From: Desulfobacterales bacterium S7086C20
GTDB lineage: Bacteria; Desulfobacterota; Desulfobacteria; Desulfobacterales; C00003060
NCBI GenBank assembly: GCA_001751075.1
Contig: MAVP01000010.1
Coordinates: 1 to 33,893, forward strand
Reading direction: 5' to 3'
DNA: 33,893 nt
Part shown: in pieces, positions 1 to 7,883 of the stretch
How the letters are laid out: the number at the start of each line of letters is the position of its first letter
Position numbering within the stretch: position 1 is the stretch's first letter
Notes under the pieces: model-generated
Database searches by the model: none
Told to the model about the DNA's origin: nothing
Seen by the model: only the letters and a program-made list of their open reading frames with translations
Translations under genes and position numbers: made by a program

Positions 1-1
1 A

Positions 2-1297
2 GAGATGCCCACCCTTACACAAAAGATCTGTGGCGTTTGCCCGACAGCGCATCACACGGCAGCAAGCAAGGCATTAGATCACCTTTTTGGAGTAGAACCT
101 CCTCCTGCGGCAAGGAAGATAAGAGAGCTTTTGTACAACGCCTTCATCTTTGAAGACCATTTGTTGCACTTCTATTTCCTGGGAGGCCCCGATCTCATAG
201 TCGGGCCGGTTGCGCCCGGAGCCGAGAGAAACATTTTTGGGGTTATTAAGAAAGTCGGCGATGAAACCGGGAAAAAGGTTATCGACGTAAGAAACAGGGT
301 CCGAAAGGTGATGGCCACCTTAAGTGGCAGCCCTCTTTATCCCGTGTGCGGGCTTCCCGGCGGCGTATCAAAAAGTGTATCCGAGGAAGAAAGGACTGAG
401 ATACAGGCCGTAGCAAAAGATGCGGTGGAACTTGCAAAAGCATCACTTGAGATATTTCGTGATGTCGTCCTTAAAAACAAGGCATATACTAAACTGTTAT
501 ACGGCGATCTCTTTTCTCACAAGACATACTACATGGGATTGGTTGATGATAGGGACCGGCTGAACTTTTATGATGGAATGGTCCGTGTGGTCGATCCTGA
601 AGGCAAGGAATTTGCCAGATTCGAGGCAAAGGATTATTTTAAACACCTGGAAGAACGTGTAGATCCGCTGAGTTATCAGAAAATATTGTATCTAAAAAAT
701 GTCGGCTGGAAAGGATTTATCGATGGTAAAGAAAGCGGAATCTACAGGGTCGGCCCCCTTGCCAGGCTGAATGCCGCAGAGTGTATGGCTACAGATTCCG
801 CCCAGGTTGAGTTTGAAAAGATGTTTGATGCCTTCGGGAAAAAACCTGTTCACAATACATTTGCCTATCACTGGGCCAGACTTGTTGAGGCCTTGAATGC
901 AGCAGAAATGATGTATGAACTTTCATCCGATGAAGAACTTACGGATACCAAGATAAGGAATATCCCGACTCAGATCCCAAGAGAGGGTATGGGTGTGTGT
1001 GAGGCCCCCAGGGGGACCCTTTTCCACCACTACAAGACTAACAGTGATGCCATAGTAGAGGAGCTGAATTTATTAGTGGCCACACAAAATAGCGCGGCGG
1101 CTATTTCAATGTCTGTGGAACAGGCAGCTCGAATCCTCATCAAGGGTGGAAAGGTTTCCGATGGCAAACTGAATATTGTGGAAATGGCATTTCGTGCCTA
1201 TGATCCCTGTCTTGCTTGTGCCACTCATTGCCTTGATGGAAAAAGCTCCACAATTTCCAATTTGTGTGATATGGATGCTTTCGAAGCTTTACCTTAA
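2..1297 (+). CDS. [NiFe]-hydrogenase large (alpha) subunit, Mvh/group 3-like, 5'-truncated by the window edge
   Basis: This is the catalytic large subunit of a cytoplasmic [NiFe]-hydrogenase, which binds the Ni-Fe(CN)2CO centre and splits or forms H2. The proximal motif KICGVC sits only 7-12 residues into the visible ORF and the distal motif DPCLACATH is at about 400-408; together they give the four Cys nickel ligands. The N-terminus normally carries several dozen residues before the first motif, and the frame stays open to the window edge, so the ATG at base 5 is probably internal. After the motif His come 22 more residues, the C-terminal peptide a maturation endopeptidase would remove. The sequence around KICGVCPTAHH resembles MvhA/group 3 enzymes, which in anaerobes pair with heterodisulfide reductase, but the small subunit and Hdr genes would lie outside the window. 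The family call is firm; the subgroup is inferred. Confidence 0.9.
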   Translation, partial: EMPTLTQKICGVCPTAHHTAASKALDHLFGVEPPPAARKIRELLYNAFIFEDHLLHFYFLGGPDLIVGPVAPGAERNIFGVIKKVGDETGKKVIDVRNRVRKVMATLSGSPLYPVCGLPGGVSKSVSEEERTEIQAVAKDAVELAKASLEIFRDVVLKNKAYTKLLYGDLFSHKTYYMGLVDDRDRLNFYDGMVRVVDPEGKEFARFEAKDYFKHLEERVDPLSYQKILYLKNVGWKGFIDGKESGIYRVGPLARLNAAECMATDSAQVEFEKMFDAFGKKPVHNTFAYHWARLVEALNAAEMMYELSSDEELTDTKIRNIPTQIPREGMGVCEAPRGTLFHHYKTNSDAIVEELNLLVATQNSAAAISMSVEQAARILIKGGKVSDGKLNIVEMAFRAYDPCLACATHCLDGKSSTISNLCDMDAFEALP

Positions 1298-1403
1298 ACC
1301 GACGAGTCGAGCAAAAAGGCAATTCATTGCTTGAGGCGAAGCGATGCTGGATGTAGACAGCTAGTTTAAATTTCAAGTAGAATCAAGAAGGAGGAAAGCA
1401 GTT

Positions 1404-1628
1404 ATGGCCGTAGAAGTTCTAGATACATTGGGGTTGAAGTGCCCTCAACCGGTTCTCAAAATAGCCGTAAAGGCCCCTGACATGAACCCGGGCGACACCT
1501 TGGAGATAATTGGAGACTGTCCTACCTTTGAAAAAGATGTCCGAACATGGTGCGAGCGCTTGGGAAAGGTCTTTCTTTCCATCAAGGACGAAGGGCATAA
1601 TAAGAAAAGAGTCCAGATTCAGTTCTAA
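1404..1628 (+). CDS. TusA/SirA-family sulfur carrier-like protein
   Basis: A 74-residue protein of the TusA fold (SirA/YeeD/TusA family). The family Cys is in the N-terminal LGLKCPQPVLK motif (residues 9-19), where TusA proteins carry a persulfide for transfer to partner proteins. Length is typical. The start is well set by AGGAGG just upstream of ATG. It lies 106 nt downstream of the hydrogenase large subunit on the same strand and could be cotranscribed. TusA-like proteins are often next to Hdr/Mvh-type redox modules, so a role in sulfur handling or in assembly or regulation of that complex is possible, but no specific function can be read from the sequence. It converges on orn with only 11 nt between the two stop codons. 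Confidence 0.85.
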   Translation: MAVEVLDTLGLKCPQPVLKIAVKAPDMNPGDTLEIIGDCPTFEKDVRTWCERLGKVFLSIKDEGHNKKRVQIQF

Positions 1629-1639
1629 TAGCGGAAGGA

Positions 1640-2179
1640 CTATTTTGCGGGGAGAAAGATATTCCGCCGATAGAACTTTAGTTCTTCTATCGATTCCTTG
1701 ATATCACTTAGGGCGAGATGATCTTTACGTTTTTTTACTTTTACCAATGCAGGGTACCACCTTTTGACTAATTCCTTGACTGTGCTCACATCAACATTGC
1801 GATAGTGGAAAAAGGTGTCCAACGAAGGCATGTACCTTGACAGGAAGCGACGGTCCTGCCAAATGGAATTGCCGCATAGTGGAGACTCGCCTTTCTTGGA
1901 ATAGCGGTGGAGAAACTCCAATGTCTTCCCCTCAGCTTTACGACAGTTGTAGGGAGATCTCTTTACTTTGTCCAGAAGGCCCGATGACTCATGATGGGTC
2001 TTGCTCCACTCCTCAATAGTCGAAAGGGCTTGACTTGGGTGGTGTATTACTATATTAGGACCTTCGGCAATTATATCGAGATTGCTATTCGTAACAATTG
2101 AGGCTATTTCAAGGATTACATGTCTTTCGGGGTCTAACCCGGACATTTCCAGGTCGATCCAAATCAAGTTGTCAGCCAA
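1640..2179 (-). CDS. orn: Oligoribonuclease (3'-5' exonuclease, DEDDh family)
   Basis: Oligoribonuclease degrades 2-5 nt RNA oligomers, and pGpG from c-di-GMP turnover, to mononucleotides. At 179 aa it matches the usual size of about 180. The DEDDh motifs are visible: WIDLEMSGLD near the N-terminus gives the first Asp and Glu, NSIWQDRRFL gives the next Asp, and KDHLALSDIKESI near residue 155 gives the catalytic His and last Asp. The start is a TTG preceded by AGAGG. The gene begins 10 nt after the stop of the DRTGG-domain gene, so the two are probably one operon. Given the several c-di-GMP-type and sensory genes in the window (PilZ, HDOD), a housekeeping link to dinucleotide turnover is plausible but inferred. 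Confidence 0.95.
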   Translation of the reverse strand: MADNLIWIDLEMSGLDPERHVILEIASIVTNSNLDIIAEGPNIVIHHPSQALSTIEEWSKTHHESSGLLDKVKRSPYNCRKAEGKTLEFLHRYSKKGESPLCGNSIWQDRRFLSRYMPSLDTFFHYRNVDVSTVKELVKRWYPALVKVKKRKDHLALSDIKESIEELKFYRRNIFLPAK

Positions 2180-2189
2180 TTCAACCTCT

Positions 2190-3287
2190 TTATTGTACCA
2201 AGCCTGATGATGATTCTACATCAACAGTAAGGTTTAATGTATTATAGAGGTTTTCAAAAGAAAACCCCTTGTCTACGAGTTTGATTCCATGATTTATCTT
2301 CTGCTTGTCTTGCAAGCTGAGCTTTCCAACAACAGCCTCCACCCCTTTTGCTACTGTAAAGGTATCACTCTTGGCAACTAGAATGGGCACACCATTTGCT
2401 CTAGCCCTGGTTCTTATGATTTCATTAGGGTAAAGGTCTCCGGTGAGGATCAGGCACCTCGCCCCACTTTCTATGGCAACAAGCTGAATATCTGTCCGGT
2501 CGCCTCCTACGATAACTGCCGAGGACGGGTGTTTGATCATGTAGGTGATGAATTTGTCTACATGCATGCCGCCGACCAGAAAGCCTTCCACCAAAGCCCC
2601 AATGCCATCCTTGCAACAAACCACATCGGCGCCCAGAATATGAGCCAACTCGCTTACCTCTACGGCCTTCAACAAACTATCTGTCGGCAAACAGCCAAAA
2701 ACCTTCATCTCGTTACGTTCTAAAAAGAACGAAACAAACTCCTCAATCTCTTCAATGTGTGCGCCTTCTACCTTATTAAAGACTACACCCATCACGGGAT
2801 TACCTATGACTCTCTTTAATTCCAGAAGAAAGTCGATGCAAAAATCGCATGTATACCTTTCTACAAACAAGACGTGGGCATTTAGCAGATGAACAAGCAC
2901 CGAACCCGATATGCCAAAAGAACTCCCTTCACTGAAATTATAGTCACAGTGTACTATGACAACATCTTTTTGGTCAGATATTATCTCAAAAGCCTTTTCT
3001 ATTTTTTCCTGTAGCCCTGTTATTGGCTTTTTGTAGTTATGCTTTTTTAACTCCTGAGTTATAATAACAGGACAGACAGATTCAATGGGATCATCCAGCT
3101 CAAAGAGTCTGTGGATAAACCATGCCCCTTTGTCAGTAATTATGTCCCCTAGTTGATACGGAAAATGCCCAAAAGGCTTAAAATAACCGATCTTAAAACC
3201 ATCTCTTTTCAATCGGTCCATCAGTCCCATAGTGATAAGATCTTTGCCGGCGGATCTCTCAAAGGATGTGACATAGAGTGAAACCAT
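2190..3287 (-). CDS. BioD-like P-loop / DRTGG-domain protein (phosphotransacetylase N-terminal-like)
   Basis: A 365-residue protein with two recognisable parts. The N-terminal half (about 1-210) resembles the dethiobiotin-synthetase/cobyrinate-synthase P-loop fold found at the N-terminus of long phosphotransacetylases. The C-terminal half (about 215-330) is a DRTGG domain, with the signature VIVGGDRTDIQLVA followed by the typical CLILTG strand. The P-loop is odd: SFERSAGKD has Asp where Thr/Ser normally binds Mg-nucleotide, so ATP hydrolysis may be impaired. No acetyltransferase domain follows, so this is a stand-alone regulatory or sensor form. AAGGGG precedes the ATG. It heads an operon with orn. 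No biochemical function is assigned to stand-alone members; nucleotide sensing is a guess. Confidence 0.8.
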   Translation of the reverse strand: MVSLYVTSFERSAGKDLITMGLMDRLKRDGFKIGYFKPFGHFPYQLGDIITDKGAWFIHRLFELDDPIESVCPVIITQELKKHNYKKPITGLQEKIEKAFEIISDQKDVVIVHCDYNFSEGSSFGISGSVLVHLLNAHVLFVERYTCDFCIDFLLELKRVIGNPVMGVVFNKVEGAHIEEIEEFVSFFLERNEMKVFGCLPTDSLLKAVEVSELAHILGADVVCCKDGIGALVEGFLVGGMHVDKFITYMIKHPSSAVIVGGDRTDIQLVAIESGARCLILTGDLYPNEIIRTRARANGVPILVAKSDTFTVAKGVEAVVGKLSLQDKQKINHGIKLVDKGFSFENLYNTLNLTVDVESSSGLVQ

Positions 3288-3342
3288 GATAATACCCCTT
3301 CATCTCAGTCCGGGAAACCTGGTCATATACAACCAGATTTTC

Positions 3343-3371
3343 AATATATAGTAACTATACTGTAATTGCAA
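3343..3371 (-). promoter_or_regulatory. Candidate sigma-70 promoter with internal palindrome for the DRTGG-orn operon
   Basis: Read on the minus strand there is TTGCAA, a 17-nt spacer, then TATATT, placing the start of transcription about 50 nt before the DRTGG start codon. The spacer contains the perfect 13-bp palindrome TATAGTAACTATA (3347-3359), a possible operator between -35 and -10. The hexamers are seen; function is inferred. Confidence 0.45.
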
Positions 3372-3504
3372 GTCCCTGAAATTGGATTGAGAAATGGTGC
3401 AGTTACAAACGACAGGAGACTACTTCATGTTTTGTCTTGATTTCCAGGGTGTTGTTATATTACGTTATTATATCTTTAAACTCCTCAACGGGGTAAATCT
3501 CTAA

Positions 3505-5727
3505 ATGGAAGAAAGATTGTTGCTACAAGGAATCTCTTCGGAAAAAATAAGAAAGCTGGTCAATTTTGAGCACCCTGACCCGCACAGCATCCTCGGTTTG
3601 CATCCCTATGTGTTAAAAGACAAGAAAGGTTTGCTTGTTCGTGCCTTTCACCCGGATGCCGTAAGCGCTGAGGTTATCTTAAAGGGGAGTAACCCTTGTG
3701 TCATGGAGAAGTGCCATCCGGGTGGGCTATTTGCTTTCTTTTTCCCTCGGCGGCGCCGCACCTTTTCTTATAGGATTCGTTTTACCTTTGCCAACGGAAA
3801 CCAATGGGAGTCGGATGCCCCTTATCGTTTCTTGCCTACGCTGGGCGACATAGACCTGCATCTGGCAGGAGAGGGGACTCATCACCGGCTATATGACAAG
3901 CTCGGCGCTCATCTGCGTTCAGTGGATGGTGTGTCGGGAGTATCTTTTGCAGTCTGGGCTCCCAGCGCAAAATGTGTGAGCGTGATCGGTGATTTTAATG
4001 GCTGGGATGGCAGGTTGTTACCCATGAGAGCTATGGGGGCTTCGGGAATATGGGAGCTTTTTGTGCCTGGTCTTGGGACAGGGACGTTGTACAAATATGA
4101 AATCAAGACTGCCGCCGGAAAACTTAGAACAAAGACAGACCCCTTTGCCTTTGCTATGGAGCTTCGGCCCGGCACAGCCTCCATCGTTTATGATCTGGAG
4201 GCCTATGAATGGCATGATTCCCAGTGGATTACTGATCGTGATAAACAAAACCTGCGCGAAGAACCAATGGCAATCTATGAGGTCCATTTAGGCTCTTGGA
4301 TGCGCAGCAACAAAGACTCAACAAAATGGCTTACCTATCGGGAGTTGGCGGAAAAGTTGGTGAAACACGTAAAGGACTTCGGTTTTACCCACATAGAACT
4401 CATGCCCGTAGCCGAGCATCCCCTTGATGCTTCCTGGGGTTATCAGGTTACAGGCTATTTCGCACCCACAAGCCGATTCGGGACCCCAGACGATTTCAAG
4501 TACTTCGTAGACACATGTCACCAGCACGGCATCGGGGTTATTATTGACTGGGTGCCCGCCCATTTTCCAAAAGACGACTGGAGTTTGCGGCTCTTTGATG
4601 GCACAGCCCTGTACGAGCATCAGGATCCCAGGGAGGGTGAACATGCAGAGTGGGGTACCCTAGTCTTTAACTTTGGCCGGCACGAAGTGCGCAATTTTCT
4701 CATTGCCAATGCCTTGTTCTGGCTGGACAAGTATCATATCGATGGACTCAGGGTTGATGCGGTGGCTTCCATGCTCTATCTTGACTATGGAAGAAAAGAG
4801 GGGGAATGGATCCCCAATCGCTACGGGGGAAACGAGAATCTCGCTGGTGTGGATTTTTTTAAGAAACTAAATGAAGCCCTCTATGGACTTTTCCCGGGTT
4901 GTTTTACCGTGGCAGAAGAATCGACCGCCTGGTCAGGGGTTACCTCGCCGGCTTACCTGGGCGGCCTTGGTTTTGGTTTTAAGTGGGATATGGGTTGGAT
5001 GCATGACACATTGCTATACTTCAACAAAGATTCGGTTCATCGGAAATATCATCACAACGACCTTACATTTTCAATGATGTATGCCTATAGCGAGAATTTT
5101 ATCCTACCTTTTTCCCACGATGAAGTTGTCTACGGCAAGGGTTCACTTCTCAGAAAAATGCCGGGTGACGAGTGGCAAAGATTTGCCAACTTAAGACTTC
5201 TCCTGACATACATGTATACTCATCCCGGCAAAAAGCTCCTATTTATGGGCGCAGAGCTCGCTTCTTGGGACGAATGGCATCACGATAATAGTCTTGATTG
5301 GGGACTTGCTTTAGATCCCAAACGTCAGAACTTCCAACGGTTTATGAGAGACCTTGGCAGATTCTATCTTGAACACCCACCCCTCTGGGAATTAGACCCC
5401 TACCCGAAGGGATTTTCATGGATCGATTGTAACGACACCGATACAGGCGTGATCTCCTATGTTCGTTTCGGAAAAAAGAACCACCTGGTATGTGTACTCA
5501 ATCTTACCCCGGTTGTGAGAAATGGATACCGAATCGGTGTACCCGAGAAAGGGGCATACGCCGAGGCAATGAACACCGACTCTACCTATTATGGGGGGAG
5601 CAATGTGGGTAACGGGGGTCTTACCAAGGCTGAAGAAATCCCTTTTCATGGTTTCAAACAATCGGTTTGCCTAAATCTGCCGCCGCTTGCCTGCTTGGTT
5701 CTCAAATCGCAAAACGTATGCCCTTAA
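3505..5727 (+). CDS. glgB: 1,4-alpha-glucan branching enzyme (GH13)
   Basis: GlgB makes the alpha-1,6 branches of glycogen. The 740-residue protein has two N-terminal beta-sandwich (CBM48-like) regions, a GH13 barrel and a C-terminal beta domain, like the long E. coli type (728 aa). The four conserved GH13 regions are all present: DWVPAHFP (from about 348), GLRVDAV with nucleophile Asp418, the AEEST acid/base Glu471, and FSHDEVV with Asp539, each offset by 13 from E. coli numbering. The N-terminal [10 protein letters not shown] motif is also typical. There is no strong Shine-Dalgarno before the ATG. No other glycogen genes are adjacent, though a glucokinase lies 18 kb away. A repeat end starts 2 nt after its stop codon. 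Confidence 0.97.
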   Translation: MEERLLLQGISSEKIRKLVNFEHPDPHSILGLHPYVLKDKKGLLVRAFHPDAVSAEVILKGSNPCVMEKCHPGGLFAFFFPRRRRTFSYRIRFTFANGNQWESDAPYRFLPTLGDIDLHLAGEGTHHRLYDKLGAHLRSVDGVSGVSFAVWAPSAKCVSVIGDFNGWDGRLLPMRAMGASGIWELFVPGLGTGTLYKYEIKTAAGKLRTKTDPFAFAMELRPGTASIVYDLEAYEWHDSQWITDRDKQNLREEPMAIYEVHLGSWMRSNKDSTKWLTYRELAEKLVKHVKDFGFTHIELMPVAEHPLDASWGYQVTGYFAPTSRFGTPDDFKYFVDTCHQHGIGVIIDWVPAHFPKDDWSLRLFDGTALYEHQDPREGEHAEWGTLVFNFGRHEVRNFLIANALFWLDKYHIDGLRVDAVASMLYLDYGRKEGEWIPNRYGGNENLAGVDFFKKLNEALYGLFPGCFTVAEESTAWSGVTSPAYLGGLGFGFKWDMGWMHDTLLYFNKDSVHRKYHHNDLTFSMMYAYSENFILPFSHDEVVYGKGSLLRKMPGDEWQRFANLRLLLTYMYTHPGKKLLFMGAELASWDEWHHDNSLDWGLALDPKRQNFQRFMRDLGRFYLEHPPLWELDPYPKGFSWIDCNDTDTGVISYVRFGKKNHLVCVLNLTPVVRNGYRIGVPEKGAYAEAMNTDSTYYGGSNVGNGGLTKAEEIPFHGFKQSVCLNLPPLACLVLKSQNVCP

Positions 5728-5729
5728 GT

Positions 5730-5748
5730 TTGACGACTTCGTAAAAAG
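5730..5748 (+). repeat. Solo end of the 235-bp element family (family C)
   Basis: TTGACGACTTCGTAAAAAG is identical to the first 19 bases of the element copy at 29385. It begins 2 nt after the glgB stop. No matching right end is visible before the next gene, so this is a relic or a solo terminus. Confidence 0.6.
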
Positions 5749-5837
5749 CTTTTGTGAGAGACATTGAGCATTTTTGAGAGGGTCATCTCCAAAAGAGTTG
5801 GTAGGATGATAAGATAAGGATTCGGGAGGTATTCCGC

Positions 5838-7274
5838 ATGATCAAGTTCAGCGAAAGACACCTCAAGATACCCAAATTATCACGGCCGGTTTATCTGGTA
5901 ACAGCAGGCCAGTCGAAATTTGGCCGTGCGATACCGGAAAAAAGGATAGAGGAACTAGTCGTTGATGCACTCACAATGGCCGCGAAGCTCATTGATAAGA
6001 CACCTGCCGAGTTGAAGAGCTACATACATACAGCGTATTACGGCCATTTCGCCGATCACTTTGGTGATCAGCTCCTTGGAGAAGCTGTAATTCATGACCG
6101 TTTAGGCCTTGACCCTTTAGGAAATATTGGGATCAAGACAGGTGGCGCTACCGGAGGATCCACACTGTGGGAAGCCGTCAAAACGGTTGCTTCAGGGTAT
6201 TCCGATTGTGTGCTGGCCATGGGTTGGGAACGCATGGATGAAGTCCCCACGGATGAGGGGAACCACCTGATCTCTTGTGCGGCCGATAAGGATTGGGAAA
6301 CTCCTCTTGGACATATCTACACAGGCTACTATGCAGTAATGGCGCAGAAGTACTGGCAAGTTTTTGGGAAAGAAGAAGACTCTTTTCGCCAAACAATGGC
6401 AGAAATATCAGTGAAGCATCATGGCTACGCCCGGTTCAATCCATTTGCTCACTCTCCGATGAAAATTACCACCGATGATGTTTTGAAATCACCTGTTGTA
6501 GCCTATCCTCTCCGTGCCCTTGATTGTTGTCTGATGAGTGTAGGCGCAGCCTGCGCGATCATCTGTGACGAAGATACGGCAATGGAACTGACAAAGAATA
6601 CCAAGAACAAACCCCTCAGAATTTGGGTGGCTGCCGGCTCACACACCCTAAGGCCTGCCTGCCGTCGAGATATGGAAATCCCGTTGCTTCCAAACGAAAC
6701 AGACGATCAATATGCTGATCTTGGTAAGCGGTTCCCCGGTGGGGATCGTTACCCCGGGTTCACCGGTTTTCTGGCCGCAAGAATGGCTGTCTGGTACGGT
6801 TACAGGATGGCGGGCATTGTAGATCCGATGGAAGATCTCGATGTCGTTGAACTGCACGATGCATTCACTATCAGCGACATACAGACTTACGAAGATATCG
6901 GACTCAGACCGTACGGCTACGGGAGAGACTATGTAGAGTCCGGTGATTGTTACCACACGAACCCGAATACCGGAAAACCGGGCAGATTGCCTTCCAACCT
7001 ATCCGGGGGACTCATTGGATGCATGCACGCCGTTGGCGCAACAGGGATTATGCAAACATTTGAAATTGCCAGCCATATTTGGAACCGATGGGGTGAAATC
7101 CACGAAGACTCAAGCCTGTGGGATGACTTCGGCCGCCAGAAGCCGGATGACTGGACTAACCTTCAGGTCAATGACGCAAAGAAGGCCATGGCTATTAGCC
7201 ATGCCGGGGTTGGCTCACATGTAACCGCCACCATATTGATGGATCCTGACCATCTTCTGAAAGAGGAGGATTAG
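5838..7274 (+). CDS. Thiolase-fold protein (SCP-x/BbsB-like) lacking the nucleophilic cysteine
   Basis: A 478-residue member of the thiolase superfamily, of the type that pairs with DUF35 zinc-ribbon proteins. Thiolases make or break C-C bonds between acyl-CoA units through a covalent acyl-Cys intermediate. The N-terminal active-site loop, normally CASGG, here reads GGATGG, so Gly103 occupies the Cys position. The C-terminal features are kept: ELHDAF (His340) and GGLIGCMHAVGATG (His397). A good Shine-Dalgarno (GGGAGG) precedes the ATG. The DUF35 gene starts 2 nt after its stop, so they form an operon and probably a complex, as in archaeal thiolase/HMG-CoA synthase complexes and BbsAB of anaerobic toluene degradation. 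It could be a non-canonical C-C lyase, a decarboxylating condensing enzyme using bound CoA esters, or a catalytically silent scaffold. The substrate is unknown. Confidence 0.85.
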   Translation: MIKFSERHLKIPKLSRPVYLVTAGQSKFGRAIPEKRIEELVVDALTMAAKLIDKTPAELKSYIHTAYYGHFADHFGDQLLGEAVIHDRLGLDPLGNIGIKTGGATGGSTLWEAVKTVASGYSDCVLAMGWERMDEVPTDEGNHLISCAADKDWETPLGHIYTGYYAVMAQKYWQVFGKEEDSFRQTMAEISVKHHGYARFNPFAHSPMKITTDDVLKSPVVAYPLRALDCCLMSVGAACAIICDEDTAMELTKNTKNKPLRIWVAAGSHTLRPACRRDMEIPLLPNETDDQYADLGKRFPGGDRYPGFTGFLAARMAVWYGYRMAGIVDPMEDLDVVELHDAFTISDIQTYEDIGLRPYGYGRDYVESGDCYHTNPNTGKPGRLPSNLSGGLIGCMHAVGATGIMQTFEIASHIWNRWGEIHEDSSLWDDFGRQKPDDWTNLQVNDAKKAMAISHAGVGSHVTATILMDPDHLLKEED

Positions 7275-7276
7275 AT

Positions 7277-7873
7277 ATGAGTATGTTTGGGACCGTGACA
7301 GTCAAAGATGGGAAATACCGAATTAAGGGGGATTTTCATCACATCTCAGCCAACATACCCATCCGCAACCAGGATAATGCATGGCAACTCATAGGGGTTA
7401 CAAATCCGAGGGATATGACCTATATCCACACGTACGGCGGCGAAGCCGTCTTTTTCGAAAACCTTTCCAAAGGAAAGATACATGGCACACGGTGCGACAA
7501 CCCTGATTGTGAGTTTAAGGGAACTGTTTACATTCCCTTCCGAATTCATTGCCCGGATTGTCTGGCAAAAAATACGGTGGTTGACCTGACAGACGTGTGT
7601 CGTAAGACAGCAATCATCCATACCTTTATGGTCTGCGAACGGTCAGGGGCATTTAATACCCTGGATAAACCAATCAGGTTTATCAATATTGAGTTTGAAG
7701 GGGTTACCACGATTCTGATGAGTTATCTTTCAGTGGGTGAGCCAAAGGTCGGAATGAGAGTCGTTCCCATATTTAGAATGCTTGATCCCACCTATACAAT
7801 TACAGACCTTTCATGGGTTGCTGAGGCAACACCCGAAAGCGCCTTGCCCAAAGGCTTTTCGTTTGGGCACTAG
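7277..7873 (+). CDS. DUF35 OB-fold/zinc-ribbon acyl-CoA-associated protein
   Basis: A 198-residue protein with the rubredoxin-like zinc ribbon and OB-fold of the DUF35 family. The zinc-site cysteines are in CDNPDCEFKG and HCPDCLAK (about residues 73-97); the OB-fold follows (about 105-180). DUF35 proteins are partners of thiolases and help hold CoA in the active site. It is longer than the common form of about 130 residues, with an N-terminal extension of some 60 residues before the ribbon. It is translationally coupled to the thiolase-fold gene 2 nt upstream. Its TAG stop is part of CTAG, which also encodes the stop of the convergent hybrid kinase gene on the other strand, so the two genes overlap by 4 bases. 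Confidence 0.88.
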   Translation: MSMFGTVTVKDGKYRIKGDFHHISANIPIRNQDNAWQLIGVTNPRDMTYIHTYGGEAVFFENLSKGKIHGTRCDNPDCEFKGTVYIPFRIHCPDCLAKNTVVDLTDVCRKTAIIHTFMVCERSGAFNTLDKPIRFINIEFEGVTTILMSYLSVGEPKVGMRVVPIFRMLDPTYTITDLSWVAEATPESALPKGFSFGH

Positions 7874-7883
7874 TTTCCATCCA
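7870..7883 (-). repeat. Solo TAGTTTCCATCC-type repeat end overlapping two stop codons
   Basis: CTAGTTTCCATCCA matches the right end of the element at 12209-12353. Its palindromic CTAG forms the stop codon of the DUF35 gene (+) and of the hybrid kinase gene (-). Confidence 0.5.

Noticed and set aside
5-1297. ATG at base 5 as the real start of the hydrogenase gene
   Set aside because: The first Ni-binding motif is only 7 residues in and the frame is open to the window edge, so the N-terminus is outside.
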